In this document: in pieces, positions 1 through 8,118 of the stretch | How the letters are laid out: every line of letters begins with the position of its first letter | Position numbering within the stretch: the stretch's first letter is position 1 | Origin: Singulisphaera sp045290345 | GTDB taxonomy: Bacteria; Planctomycetota; Planctomycetia; Isosphaerales; Isosphaeraceae | Assembly: GCF_045290345.1 (NCBI RefSeq) | Contig: NZ_CP155447.1 | Location: 6,448,001 to 6,512,000 of the forward strand | DNA: 64,000 bases | Reading direction: 5' to 3' | Made by a program: the position numbers and the translations under genes | Notes under the pieces: generated by a model | The model's database searches: none | Told to the model about the DNA's origin: nothing | Seen by the model: only the letters and a program-made list of their open reading frames with translations

Positions 1-2
1 TT

Positions 3-104
3 GTCTTCGAGGGTGACAGCCTCTCAAGCAAAAGAATCCTCGTGATTGAACTACCTGGATTTCCCGTTGAGGATCTTGTCGGTCGGCGAATCCTGAGCAA
101 GTGA
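3..104 (+). CDS. C-terminal end of an unidentified protein (partial)
   Basis: An open frame enters the window from the left and stops with TGA at 102-104. The last 33 residues include hydrophobic stretches such as RILVIELPGFPVEDLVG and end RRILSK. The composition looks like real protein, but the piece is too short to assign a family. It could also be a chance open frame, since the next kilobase is repeat-rich and non-coding. Confidence 0.3.
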   Translation, partial: VFEGDSLSSKRILVIELPGFPVEDLVGRRILSK

Positions 105-491
105 TGAGACGCTCACGCTTGAGCAGTGGCCCAATGTGGGAAGGCTCTACTGAACCTTACTTTTGGTCGAAGACCTCGTGATGCGGGATGCGGAAGCAGA
201 TGACGCCGGAGGCCAGGACGCAGTCTGTAAGCCAGGCACCCAAGATAGAGAAACTGGGTGGCTTCCACGGCTCCGCAAGCCTCGGGTCCGCAAGTCCGGA
301 CGGATACGCGTCTTACCGGCTTAAAGGTGCCTGGCCAGGTCTCCTCGTACGCCCTCCACCGCTTGCCACGACCACCCTGGCTTTCGCCGAGACGCCCCGA
401 ATATGAGGGGCAAACAGCAGGGCAAACAGCCATGCACTTCAATTGGGACACATGGGAGGTTTGGCAAAGATGATCGCCCGGCTGCGAGGCA

Positions 492-548
492 TGACGGATT
501 GCCCAGAATTCCCGTCTTACCCTTTTTAGGTGCCTGGCTACCGACTCA
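492..548. repeat. 57-bp interspersed repeat, copy 1
   Basis: This stretch is identical to 960-1016. It contains CCCGTCTTACCCTTTTTAGG followed by TGCCTGGCTACCGACTCA. A degenerate third copy lies near 308-338, where CGTCTTAC and AGGTGCCTGGC recur. The surrounding 105-1190 has no supportable gene; the long minus-strand frame across it (1123-113) is made of translated repeat units. Confidence 0.8.
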
Positions 549-959
549 GGCTCGCCCCGCAGTCCGGGCCCCCGTACGGACGTTTGGATGGTGTCTAGAC
601 GCTGGCGGCCTGGGGAAAATGTTGGCGGGACGGCGTGAATTCGAGACGTGCGATGGGCGAGGCGAACCGGCAAGAGGTTTAGCGGGCCGCGGCAAGAATC
701 GTGGGATGAGGAGGAGATGAAACGCGGAACGGGGGAAAATGCGGCGAAGTGTCGGGCCAGGGACGGGGACGAGCCTGACGCGGCGCAGGGCGAGAGCGGT
801 AGTGAAGGCTCGCGAAGTTCTCCCGCCAGACCTCGCCGACCAGGCCGAATCGAACAAAGATGGATGCGGTATCGGCAGCCAGACACTCCTTGCCGTTCCG
901 CTCCAGTCGGCTGGCGGCGTCGACCAGCCGGAGGGGGCAAACAGCCAGGTCGAGATGCC

Positions 960-1016
960 TGACGGATTGCCCAGAATTCCCGTCTTACCCTTTTTAGGTG
1001 CCTGGCTACCGACTCA
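960..1016. repeat. 57-bp interspersed repeat, copy 2
   Basis: Exact second copy of the unit at 492-548. It abuts a different repeat beginning at 1018, so at least two repeat families are packed together in this gene-free stretch. Confidence 0.8.
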
Positions 1017-1017
1017 A

Positions 1018-1060
1018 CTACTGCAAACCAACCTGTTGCGGAAACCGCAAGAATCATCGG
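1018..1060. repeat. 43-bp REP-like hairpin repeat, copy 1
   Basis: The unit matches 6933-6975 with three mismatches. Its core TTGCGGAAACCGCAA is a perfect 6-bp stem with an AAA loop, as in REP-type palindromic elements. Both copies lie in intergenic DNA. Confidence 0.7.
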
Positions 1061-1286
1061 TTCATTAGCTCTTGATATCGAGGAAGATGAAAACCAGATT
1101 GAAGCGGAGTTGACACTTCCCACCAGTTAATCATCGTTCCAAACAGACAAAACATTTCCATATTTCTTTAAACAAAGAATCTCTCAATTAAATCAACGGC
1201 GCCCAGCTTTCCTCATGCGTGCATGGTTCCGCCTTGGCAAATTTTTCCGGTCGTGATAATCTAGATATTTGAAGGGAGCCGCAAGC

Positions 1287-1556
1287 ATGACGATCCAGTT
1301 GCCCAAAGAACTCGAATCTTCGATCGAAGCCGCCGTCCATAGCGGGCGTTTCGCGTCGTTCGATGAGGCGATGGCTGAAGCCGCCCGCTTGCTGCTGCGC
1401 GCCCTTGCGAACCGCCCCCAGCATCCGTCTGCCGACTTTGACGACGATCCTGTGATCGGCTCCATGCGCGAAGCCGCCGACGAAATGGACGAAATCGTCG
1501 CTGACGCCTACCGCAAGCGTGGCGAAGAGAAGTGGCGGGACCTCCCCGTTGAATAA
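1287..1556 (+). CDS. Type II antitoxin, ribbon-helix-helix/CopG-like (VapB-like)
   Basis: An 89-residue protein predicted to neutralise and autoregulate the toxin encoded next to it. The N-terminus MTIQLPKELESSIEAAVHSG followed by FASFDEAMAEAARLLL has the pattern of a DNA-binding ribbon-helix-helix antitoxin. The C-terminal half is acidic and charged, as in toxin-binding tails. ATG 1287 is chosen because GAAGGGA lies at 1271-1277 with suitable spacing; an upstream in-frame TTG at 1269 has none. The stop overlaps the likely toxin start, implying translational coupling. The ParD/CopG-type family call is by pattern; the toxin pairing is firmer. Confidence 0.75.
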   Translation: MTIQLPKELESSIEAAVHSGRFASFDEAMAEAARLLLRALANRPQHPSADFDDDPVIGSMREAADEMDEIVADAYRKRGEEKWRDLPVE

Positions 1557-1965
1557 GGCCCTGATCGACACGGATATTTTTTCCGAACTCGGCAAAGGGA
1601 TCGACCCCGCCGTCATCGGCAACGGCAGGACTTACCGCCGTTCCTTCGGGCATTACACGATATCCTCGATCACCGTCATGGAAATCGTCCGGGGTTTCCA
1701 GCGAACACTTTCCACCCGCAGGCTCCAAACCTTCCTTGCGTCCATCGCAGCGCAAGAGATACTTCCCTTCGATCAGGCCGCTGCCGAGCTGGCAGGTCGT
1801 ATCGCTGGCGACCTGGAACGCGCCGGGCTGCCCATTGGCACCGCTGACCCAATGGTCGCCGCCATCGCCCTGAATCGCGGCATGGAGTTGGTGACGGGCA
1901 ATACCGCCCATTTCCAGCGCATCCAGCAGGTAGGCTATCCCCTCACCTTGATCAACTGGCGATAA
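1549..1965 (+). CDS. vapC: PIN-domain toxin, VapC-like ribonuclease
   Basis: A 138-residue PIN-domain protein, probably a Mg-dependent endoribonuclease toxin. Expected acidic residues are present: Asp in ALIDTDIFSELGKG at the N-terminus, Glu in the ITVMEIVRGF segment, Asp in GTADPMVAAIALNRG and the polar VTGNTAHF motif near the end. The likely start is TTG 1549, which overlaps the antitoxin stop (TTGAATAA). An earlier GTG at 1519 would lengthen it by ten residues unusual for the family. Length and gene order fit VapBC. The pair sits between repeats and transposase debris, as mobile TA modules often do. Confidence 0.85.
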   Translation: MNKALIDTDIFSELGKGIDPAVIGNGRTYRRSFGHYTISSITVMEIVRGFQRTLSTRRLQTFLASIAAQEILPFDQAAAELAGRIAGDLERAGLPIGTADPMVAAIALNRGMELVTGNTAHFQRIQQVGYPLTLINWR

Positions 1966-2066
1966 CGCCACGGCCGGCCTGCGTTCTATGCCCGCTTCAG
2001 GCACCCCGGCTTCGCCGGCCGCGTGCTAACGGGCTCCGCTTCGCTATGGTCGCCAATGGCGACGGC

Positions 2067-2339
2067 CTACGGCCCCCTAACGCCCGCTGGTGCGGACGGC
2101 ACGAGGTATGCGGTGATGGTCTCGGTCTTCTTACCGGCCGCCGCGACGGCCGTGTAGCAATGTTGGAAGTGGTCGCTCAGCCTGGCGGCGCGGATCCAAC
2201 TGGTGACGGTCCTGCGGCCGCAAGCGAGCACGGCTCCGAGGAACAGCAGCGCAAGTCGGGGTGCGGACCGGCGGACGAGGGCCGAGGCGAGTCGGGCGAA
2301 CCACTGGCATGGGGCGGGCAGCGGATGCGAGGATGCCAT
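2067..2339 (-). pseudogene. N-terminal remnant of a DDE transposase
   Basis: The minus-strand frame reads WFARLASALVRRSAPRLALL, then GRRTVTSWIRAARLSDHF and CYTAVAAAGKKTE, which resembles the N-terminal region of large planctomycete DDE transposases. It ends after about 90 residues without any catalytic domain. Family identity is from remembered sequence pattern and is not exact. The plus-strand frame across the same bases is a shadow. Confidence 0.5.
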
Positions 2340-2446
2340 CGGGCGACGGCTCCACTCGGGGTGTCAGGCGGTGTGGTAACCGCCATCGTCCGGTCCGGGC
2401 AGGCCCCCGTCTACTCGGCGCGTAATCGAGGGGGTGTCGTGGTCAG

Positions 2447-2704
2447 GTGGGTGATTTGGTCTCAGGTCGGGTTCGCCCTCATCGGGGTCGTCGCGACTCT
2501 CGCCGATCAGGAGCCGCCCCGCGGTACCTCTTTCCGCCGCAACCTATCCTCGCGCTCTGCTTCTGCTCGGCCCTCGCGTTCCCCATCATCGTCCTCAGAA
2601 GGGGCAGGCGGCGCAAGCCCGGCACCGGTCAAACCGGGGAGGCCGTCGCTAGCATCGGGCTCGCGTTGACGACGATGTTCGCCCTCTTCCCGTTGGTGCA
2701 GTAA
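2447..2704 (+). pseudogene. Possible remnant of a small membrane protein
   Basis: From about 2530 this frame encodes two hydrophobic segments, ILALCFCSALAFPIIVL and IGLALTTMFALFPLV, separated by a basic loop. The neighbouring frame just upstream holds another hydrophobic stretch (WVIWSQVGFALIGVVATLA), so a frameshift may have split a three-helix protein. The TAA stop lies inside the 61-bp repeat that starts at 2699, so the natural C-terminus may be lost. No family recognised. Confidence 0.25.
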
Positions 2705-2759
2705 GCCCGCGTGTTAAATCGCGGCGCGGGCCAAATGCATAGAATCCCGAAAAGTGCAG
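2699..2759. repeat. 61-bp hairpin repeat, copy 1
   Basis: This matches 5503-5563 with four mismatches. It contains GCCCGCG and CGCGGGC as stem arms around a short loop, then AATGCATAGAATCCCGAAAA. Copy 2 begins at the first base after the right end of the IS3 element. Confidence 0.75.
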
Positions 2760-2789
2760 CCTTAATCCAAGCCGCTTCGGGTGATTTGA

Positions 2790-3062
2790 GATCTGGTCCT
2801 ACAACCCGATCCCGAGGGACCTATCCTCATCTCTCATGCAGCATGGCATTCCGAGACGCTCCTGAAAGTCGTCCTTTCAGACCTTCGTGTCGCACAGTTG
2901 CCAGCGAAGCGACTGGAGATCCACATGATACCGGAAGACTACCGTGCCGTCCTCGGGCTGCTGAGCGAGGAGAATCCGTTCCGCAATCTGCAACTCTTCG
3001 TCTTAGCAGAGGATCCCAGCTTTGCAGACTACGTCCGCCGAATCTCCCCACCAGATCTTTGA
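2790..3062 (+). pseudogene. C-terminal remnant of an unidentified protein
   Basis: An open frame without a clear start follows the repeat at 2699-2759 and ends TGA at 3060-3062. It reads LVLQPDPEGPILISHAAW, TLLKVVLSDLRVAQLPAKRL and MIPEDYRAVLGLLSEENPF, ending DYVRRISPPDL. Composition and codon use look like a real gene, and the abrupt beginning just after a repeat suggests loss of the 5' part. An internal ATG near 2924 could give a 46-residue product. No family recognised. Confidence 0.4.
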
Positions 3063-3140
3063 TCGACTACACTATTCCAAGGCGACAACTCAATACTCGT
3101 ATCGGAGCAGTTGACGACTGAGGTCACGCTGAATTCAGCG

Positions 3141-3169
3141 GTCTCTCTATTTCCGTCTGAAGCAAAACA
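3141..3169 (-). repeat. Isolated IS3-type terminal repeat
   Basis: The reverse complement of 3141-3169 matches the IS3 left terminal repeat at 3914-3942 at 28 of 29 positions. Its outer TGTTTT end points right, so it marks an IS end whose body would lie to the left. No transposase is left there. The membrane-protein gene at 3235-3705 therefore sits between two IS ends. Confidence 0.65.
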
Positions 3170-3234
3170 GATTGAGAGTGGGTTCTTGTCAGAAGCCAAT
3201 TCTGTCAAATCAGTGTTAAGGCCTTGCGTGTAGT

Positions 3235-3705
3235 ATGGAATACACAACAGTCTTCGACGTGATCCAGTCCGGCTATCGCCAATGGCCTTTTGCGGCCGCC
3301 GGGTTGATCTTCGTCGCGGTTGGTATCGGCCTGGTGTTCTTCCGGCAACGACTTCGCGGGGGCACCCACCGACTCTTTCCGTTCGTGTTCCTGGGGTTCG
3401 CCGTCGTCTGGACCCTCGTTGCGTTCATAGGAACAGTCGCAGACTTTTCGTTCTTGGCGTCCGACTTGCGAGGCGGCCGGTGCGAAATCACGGAAGGCAT
3501 AGTCACCAATTTCGATCCGATGCCTCACAGCGGTCATCGAATGGAATCTTTCGTCGTCAACGGCAGGCGCTTCCAGTATTCCGATTATGTCCTGACTGCG
3601 GGCTTCAACAACACCGCCTCTCACGGAGGCCCGATCCATCAGGGCCTCCACGTCCGCATTCACCACCGCGGCAACGATATCGCCAGACTTGAGATCGCCC
3701 ACTGA
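3235..3705 (+). CDS. Small two-helix membrane protein of unknown function
   Basis: A 156-residue protein with two N-terminal membrane helices (WPFAAAGLIFVAVGIGLVFF at about 17-36 and LFPFVFLGFAVVWTLVAFIG at about 47-66). A soluble C-terminal domain of about 85 residues carries ITEGIVTNFDPMP, ESFVVNGRRFQYSDY and HGGPIHQGLHVRIHHRG. Similar small proteins occur in many bacteria without a known role (recollection, not a search). ATG 3235 is the only reasonable start. The gene is intact although flanked on both sides by IS ends and remnants, and may be a passenger gene. The C-terminal fold resembles a small beta domain, but function cannot be inferred. Confidence 0.7.
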   Translation: MEYTTVFDVIQSGYRQWPFAAAGLIFVAVGIGLVFFRQRLRGGTHRLFPFVFLGFAVVWTLVAFIGTVADFSFLASDLRGGRCEITEGIVTNFDPMPHSGHRMESFVVNGRRFQYSDYVLTAGFNNTASHGGPIHQGLHVRIHHRGNDIARLEIAH

Positions 3706-3983
3706 ACGACCGTCTCCTGATATCGCGCGGACCCACCCTGCCGCAGCACCCGCAGATTAATCGAACCTCATTAGGTTGTGCGAGGATCGTCGACTGAGAC
3801 GCGAGTTTGGGCGTGACCGCCTCGACCTGTCGATTACAGTCGGGCAATCCAGTCCCGGACAGGCGCAGGCACGCTGGTCTTGTCACTCGAATAAGAATAG
3901 GGCCAGATTGCATTGTTTTGCTTCAGACGGAAATGGAGAGACGCCCTACCCGAGTTATACTGAAACTCGGCAGGAGTCTCACC

Positions 3984-4244
3984 ATGCGAAAGATCCGAAA
4001 GAACGATACGCCTGTCGAGAAGGTCGCCATCCTCCGGCGTCACCTGATCGACCACGTCCCCATCTCCGATCTCTGCGATGAACTCCAACTCTCGCCAACG
4101 CTGTTCTACCTCTGGCAGAAACAGTTCTTCGAAAACGGCCCCGCCGCCTTCGAGCGCAAGAACGCCTCGCCCGAGACCAACCACATCCGCACCATCGCCG
4201 CACTCCGCGACACGCTCCAACGCAAGAACGAGGTCGTCGCATAA
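3984..4244 (+). CDS. IS3 OrfA, helix-turn-helix transposase subunit, probably truncated
   Basis: An 86-residue OrfA that should bind the IS ends. It contains KVAILRRHLIDHVPISDLC, QLSPTLFYLWQKQFF and the C-terminal AALRDTLQRKNEVVA. ATG 3984 is chosen over an upstream frame because CAGGAG precedes it at 3971-3976. Relatives usually continue with a leucine-rich coiled coil. Here the codon after VVA is TAA, yet the same frame beyond it still reads LIQAHIKTQKKF, resembling the missing coil. A nonsense change of a Glu codon is the simplest reading. Confidence 0.75.
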   Translation: MRKIRKNDTPVEKVAILRRHLIDHVPISDLCDELQLSPTLFYLWQKQFFENGPAAFERKNASPETNHIRTIAALRDTLQRKNEVVA

Positions 4245-4285
4245 TTAATACAAGCACATATTAAGACACAAAAAAAATTTTGTAA

Positions 4286-5209
4286 ACTCTGACCGGGGCT
4301 TGGGTTCCCCATGACACCCGCGATTCCATCATCGACTTCGCGCGGCACTGGTCCCAACGTACTGAGATCCCCCTCAGGCGGTTCATCCACTGGCTCGGCA
4401 TCGCCAGCAAGTTTCACGACTGGCGGACTCGCTATGGACTGGCCAACGAGCACAATGCGCTCGTCCCTCGCGATTGGTGGCTCGAACCATGGGAGAAGCA
4501 AGCCGTCCTGGATGACCACGCTACCCATCCCCTGGAAGGCTATCGGCGGCTTGCCTTCATGATGCTCGACGCCGATGTCGTCGCCGTGAGTCCCTCGAGC
4601 GTCTACCGGGTGCTTTGCAACGCCGGATTGATGAAGCGTCACAGCAGCAAGCCTTCACTCAAAGGAAAAGGCTTTCGGCAACCGCTCCGAGTGCATGAAC
4701 ACTGGCACGTCGACATCTCGTACATCAACGTCACCGGGACGTTCTTCTACCTCTGTAGCCTCCTGGACGGTTGCAGTCGATTCCTTGTCCACTGGGAGAT
4801 TCGCGAGAGCATGACCGAGGCGGAAGTCGAGACCATCGTCCAACGGGGTCGCGAGCGCTTTCCCCGCGAGCGGCCCCGGATCATCTCGGACAATAGCCCC
4901 CAGTTCATTGCCAAGGATTTCAAGGAATTCATTCGGATTTGCGGAATGACTCACGTGAGGACATCTCTGTATTATCCTCAGAGCAATGGGAAGATCGAGC
5001 GACGGCACAAGCCCCTGAAGGGCGAGTGCATCTGCGTCAAAACACCCCTGAGCCTGGAGGAGACGAGGAGGCTCGTCACTGAGTTCGTGGCCCACTACAA
5101 CGAGGTCCGCTTGCGCAGTGCGATCGGCTACGTCACGCCAGCGGACAAATTGGCCGGTCGCGAGCGGTCGATCTTCGAGGAGCGGGATCGCAAGTTGGAT
5201 GCAGCGTGA
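4286..5209 (+). pseudogene. IS3 OrfB, DDE integrase-type transposase without a canonical start
   Basis: This frame carries the catalytic DDE domain. It opens after a TAA at 4283 and reads WVPHDTRDSIIDFARHW, then LEGYRRLAFMMLDADVVAVS and the integrase core. Core motifs are HWHVDISYINV (first Asp), RIISDNSPQF (second Asp) and KIERRHKPLKGE (Glu), ending near 5209. There is no ATG, GTG or TTG at the true beginning, so production would need a -1 frameshift from OrfA. OrfA stops at 4244, and the run of eight A at 4270-4277 lies upstream of the TAA at 4283. The catalytic domain itself looks intact; the first in-frame ATG is 4559. Confidence 0.75.
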
Positions 5210-5502
5210 GAAGGAGGAGAGCTGCCCGCGCGAAAGTTCAGCCCACCGTCTGATCGCTGGGAAGTCGTTGCTCGAACGGATTGACGGCGCTACGATGGAA
5301 GATGGCTTGGGCGGAGGATAGGGCACCGTGGCGACACGACCCGAACGCCGACCCAGGGGCCAAGACCGAAGGAGGGGCGGCACGATGCCGCCCAGTCTTT
5401 CCTTCGGGATTGGCACGAGTACGGCCAATCCAAATCTTGGGTCAAACGTTCACCACCTTATCTCCCAACCCCGGTTTCTCCATTTCACTCTGAACCATTA
5501 CA

Positions 5503-5563
5503 CAGTAAGCCCGTGTGTTAGATCGCGGCGCGGGCCGAATGCATAGAATCCCGAAAAATGCAG
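5503..5563. repeat. 61-bp hairpin repeat, copy 2
   Basis: Second copy of the unit at 2699-2759, with four mismatches. Its first base is immediately next to the outer end of the IS3 right terminal repeat at 5502. Either the IS inserted exactly at the repeat edge, or the repeat moves or recombines with IS ends. Confidence 0.75.
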
Positions 5564-5607
5564 GGCGAAGGAAAGCCAGGTCAAGCAAGAACTTCCCGGG
5601 CAACCAG

Positions 5608-6441
5608 TCACTTATCGCCCTCGGAAGCCTTGGTCAGCAGCTTGTTAACTCGTAGCCACTCCTCGAGGCGATCCATAAAGTGGTCGGCACCACCCCCTTT
5701 GTTCACGAATCCGTGCGCGCCCGTCTGGAAGACGTGGAGCTCGGCCGATCCTTTCGCCTTGCGGTAGGCGGTGAACAGGTCGACTGACTGGGCAACGAAA
5801 CCGGCGTCATCGGCGGCGACCGCCAGGAAGAGCGGCGGCGCGGGATCGGGGATCTCTCTGATCTCGCGAATCCCATAGATGAGGGCCACGAAGTCCGGCC
5901 GCGTCTCCTTCGGCCCAAAGAGCGCATCCGACGTGACCATGCCTCCCGCCGAGAACCCAATCATTCCGATCCGATCCGGTCGGTAGCCGTATTCGGCGGC
6001 CTTCTCGCGCACGAGTTGCACGGCTCTCCGACCGTCCTCGCCGGCCATCCTGACGACATCCTCCCTGGACGGGGCTCCGGGCGCGTTGTGGATGAGCCGG
6101 TACTTCAGGACGAAGGCATCGACGCCCATCGCGTTGAGCCGCTTTGCGATGTCCGCCCCCTCGTAGCTCATCATCAGGGCTTTGAACCCGCCACCGGGTG
6201 CGACGACCATGGCCGAGCCGACGGCTTTGCCCTTGTCAGCCGGATAATGGATCAGCACCGGCCGCACGACGTCGGTCACGATCGGTAGGCCGCCGCCTGT
6301 CGTGACGGACTTCTCCTGCCAGTCCCACTTCTCTGATCCCGGGGCCGTCCCTGAGTAGAGCGGGATCTCGGAAAAGCTGGGCGTCTGGGCGTTTACCGCC
6401 GTGACCCACGCGAGGGCGATCAGGAAGAGGGCTCTGTTCAT
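5608..6441 (-). CDS. Secreted alpha/beta hydrolase (esterase/lipase-like)
   Basis: A 277-residue serine hydrolase, probably an esterase acting outside the cytoplasm. The start MNRALFLIALAWVTAVNAQ is a signal peptide; the frame extends further upstream but this ATG gives the only sensible leader. The nucleophile is Ser164 in IGFSAGGM, an oxyanion-like VVAPGGGF lies near residue 80, the acid is likely in VAADDAGF, and the His is in TGAHGFVNKGGG. The family is the acetyl-xylan esterase/BD-FAE-like group often found in planctomycete polysaccharide degradation; the substrate is not shown. The gene stands alone, just downstream of the IS3 element and the repeat. Confidence 0.8.
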   Translation of the reverse strand: MNRALFLIALAWVTAVNAQTPSFSEIPLYSGTAPGSEKWDWQEKSVTTGGGLPIVTDVVRPVLIHYPADKGKAVGSAMVVAPGGGFKALMMSYEGADIAKRLNAMGVDAFVLKYRLIHNAPGAPSREDVVRMAGEDGRRAVQLVREKAAEYGYRPDRIGMIGFSAGGMVTSDALFGPKETRPDFVALIYGIREIREIPDPAPPLFLAVAADDAGFVAQSVDLFTAYRKAKGSAELHVFQTGAHGFVNKGGGADHFMDRLEEWLRVNKLLTKASEGDK

Positions 6442-7293
6442 CGTCGGCTCCGTGTTCGACCTGGAGAAGTGGCCAGCCTCGGATGATATCAGAGCGGAAG
6501 GCCAACGGATGCGCGGCAGCCCGTTGTAGGGGGAGGCGACCACTCCGCCTTCTTCCGCGCGAACTGAGACAAGCGCTCAGCCCGAATCGAGTGCTCTACG
6601 AGCTTCTCTGCCCGAGACAAGCGGATCTTCTCCTGCTTGGCGCTCGAAACCGCGACCGGGGAGAGCGTTTTTCCCGGCCCGTGGTCGAGCTCGATCAGGA
6701 GTTCGATGAGTTGCACCGGGAAACTGTCAATGATGCCAAAATCACTAAAACATTTTTGCATTTTCTTATTTTTAAAATTGGGTCGTGATTCCCTTTTTCG
6801 TGATGCGGCGCAAGCGGGGCATTTCTTTTCAACGATCTCGCTGGATTTCCGGTCCAGCCGTATCCCTCTCGGCCCAGGGCCATTCCTCACACTCACGCCG
6901 ACCCCGAGAGAAATACGGCTGGGCCGGCCGTGCTACTGCAAACCGACCCATTGCGGAAACCGCAAGAATCATCGGCTCTTTCGCTCTTTCGCGGATCGTT
7001 GTTTCTTTTCGGGCGATGCCTTCGCACGCCGGGTTCGCCTTGCTCCATCGCGCAAACGGGCGACCCGCTGCTCGGGCTTTGGTCTTCCAAGCGCGGCTCG
7101 CTGCGTTCACGCATTCGGACGCGCGAACGTCCTCGGCTGAAGGCTTACAATGATTTTGATTGAGGCCGGTGGCCTGTTATGCGACAAGGCTTGAACGCCT
7201 CGATAGAGGACGAGGGACGAAACCAACCTGGCCGCCTCAGCGTCGGGAATGTCGATTCGCCCTCTGGACATCATGCCCGCCGGGGAGGTCGTC
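6442..7293. other. Intergenic region with repeat, no clear gene
   Basis: No convincing gene here. Overlapping frames exist on both strands but carry no recognisable domain. A minus frame near 6890-6490 with AEKLVEHSIRAERLSQFARK could be a relic. The stretch holds the second REP-like repeat (6933-6975) and, at 6921-6938, GGGCCGGCCGTGCTACTG, which recurs exactly at 57922-57939. Confidence 0.5.
6933..6975. repeat. 43-bp REP-like hairpin repeat, copy 2
   Basis: This matches 1018-1060 with three mismatches and keeps the perfect TTGCGG-AAA-CCGCAA hairpin. The two copies share nothing beyond the element edges, as expected for a dispersed repeat. Confidence 0.7.
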
Positions 7294-8094
7294 GTGAAAA
7301 TCAGTGTCCTGTCATACGAACCAGTGTTCCGGCTGGACGAGCTGGATCGTCGCATGGGGGTTGCCAAGGCCCTCGGTTATCAAGGGATCGAGCTTGTCGC
7401 CACGAATCCGCTGGGTTACACGATCGATGAAGTGATCGCTCTCACCGAGCGTCATCAGCTCCCGGTCGTTTCCCTCTTGTCGGGCTGGTCGTACTCGAAT
7501 GAAGGGCTCTGTCTGTCGAGCCCCGACGCGAGGCTGCGCGACCGCGCCCAGGAACGGCTGAAAAGCTATGTGGAGCTGGCGAGCCGGCTCCGTTCGGTGC
7601 TGGTGGTGGGACAGATGCAGGGGCTCCGGTCGGACGAGCCGGACGAGGCGAAGGCGAACGAGCGGATCGCAGAGGGCTTGAAAGGAGTGGCCGCCGAGGC
7701 CGAGCGGGCCGGCGTAACGGTCGTCATCGAGCCGGTCAACCATTTTCAGGTGGGGTTCAACCATACGGCCGACGCGGCCAGGGCGATGTCCGACCGGGTT
7801 GGTTCTCCTGCGCTGAGCTACATGCTCGACACGATTCACATGAACATTGAGGAGAGATCAATTATCGGCACGATCCAAGAGCATGGACCACGGATCAGGC
7901 ATTTCCATCTCTGTGAGACGAACGGCGGTCCATTCGGGAGCGGCAACCTCGATTTTCCCAGCGTTCTGGCGGCGCTGGAGCAGACCGGCTACGATCGCTT
8001 CGTCTCCGTCAAGGTCTACCGCGAGGTTGATTTCGACACCGCGGCCCGCGGTTCGGCGGAGTTCCTCCGCCAGGTCAGGGGCAAGCTTGACTGA
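7294..8094 (+). CDS. Sugar phosphate isomerase/epimerase (xylose isomerase-like TIM barrel)
   Basis: A 266-residue TIM-barrel enzyme predicted to interconvert a keto sugar or sugar acid with a divalent metal. Candidate metal ligands sit where the family has them: Glu in VIEPVNHFQVGF, Asp-His in MLDTIHMNIEE, His in RHFHLCETNGG and Glu in VKVYREVDF. GTG 7294 is chosen because GGGGAGG lies at 7281-7287; an upstream ATG at 7249 would add 15 residues without a ribosome site. It is followed on the same strand by a transporter (24-base gap) and an SDR dehydrogenase, so it likely works in uptake and oxidation of one sugar or sugar acid. Hydroxypyruvate isomerase or epimerase activity are both possible. 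Confidence 0.8.
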   Translation: MKISVLSYEPVFRLDELDRRMGVAKALGYQGIELVATNPLGYTIDEVIALTERHQLPVVSLLSGWSYSNEGLCLSSPDARLRDRAQERLKSYVELASRLRSVLVVGQMQGLRSDEPDEAKANERIAEGLKGVAAEAERAGVTVVIEPVNHFQVGFNHTADAARAMSDRVGSPALSYMLDTIHMNIEERSIIGTIQEHGPRIRHFHLCETNGGPFGSGNLDFPSVLAALEQTGYDRFVSVKVYREVDFDTAARGSAEFLRQVRGKLD

Positions 8095-8118
8095 CCGAAA
8101 CGAATCGGAGCGGGATCG

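Larger units (their letters stand above)
3914..5502 (+). mobile_element. IS3-family insertion sequence with readable terminal inverted repeats
   Basis: The element is about 1.59 kb. The left repeat 3914-3942 (TGTTTTGCTTCAGACGGAAA...) and the right repeat 5474-5502 (reverse complement TGTAATGGTTCAGAGTGAAA...) match at 23 of 29 positions, with the TG...CA ends typical of IS3. Inside lie OrfA (3984-4244) and OrfB (4286-5209), with OrfB in the -1 frame. I see no clear target-site duplication. The OrfA/OrfB junction appears damaged, so this copy may be unable to transpose on its own. Confidence 0.85.

Noticed and set aside
113..1123. 336-residue minus-strand open frame
   Set aside because: It contains repeated peptides that are translations of the DNA repeats at 492-548 and 960-1016, has no domain and no ribosome site.
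6489..6896. 135-residue minus-strand frame upstream of the hydrolase
   Set aside because: Some helical character, but no start signal, no family and unusual codon use; at most a relic.
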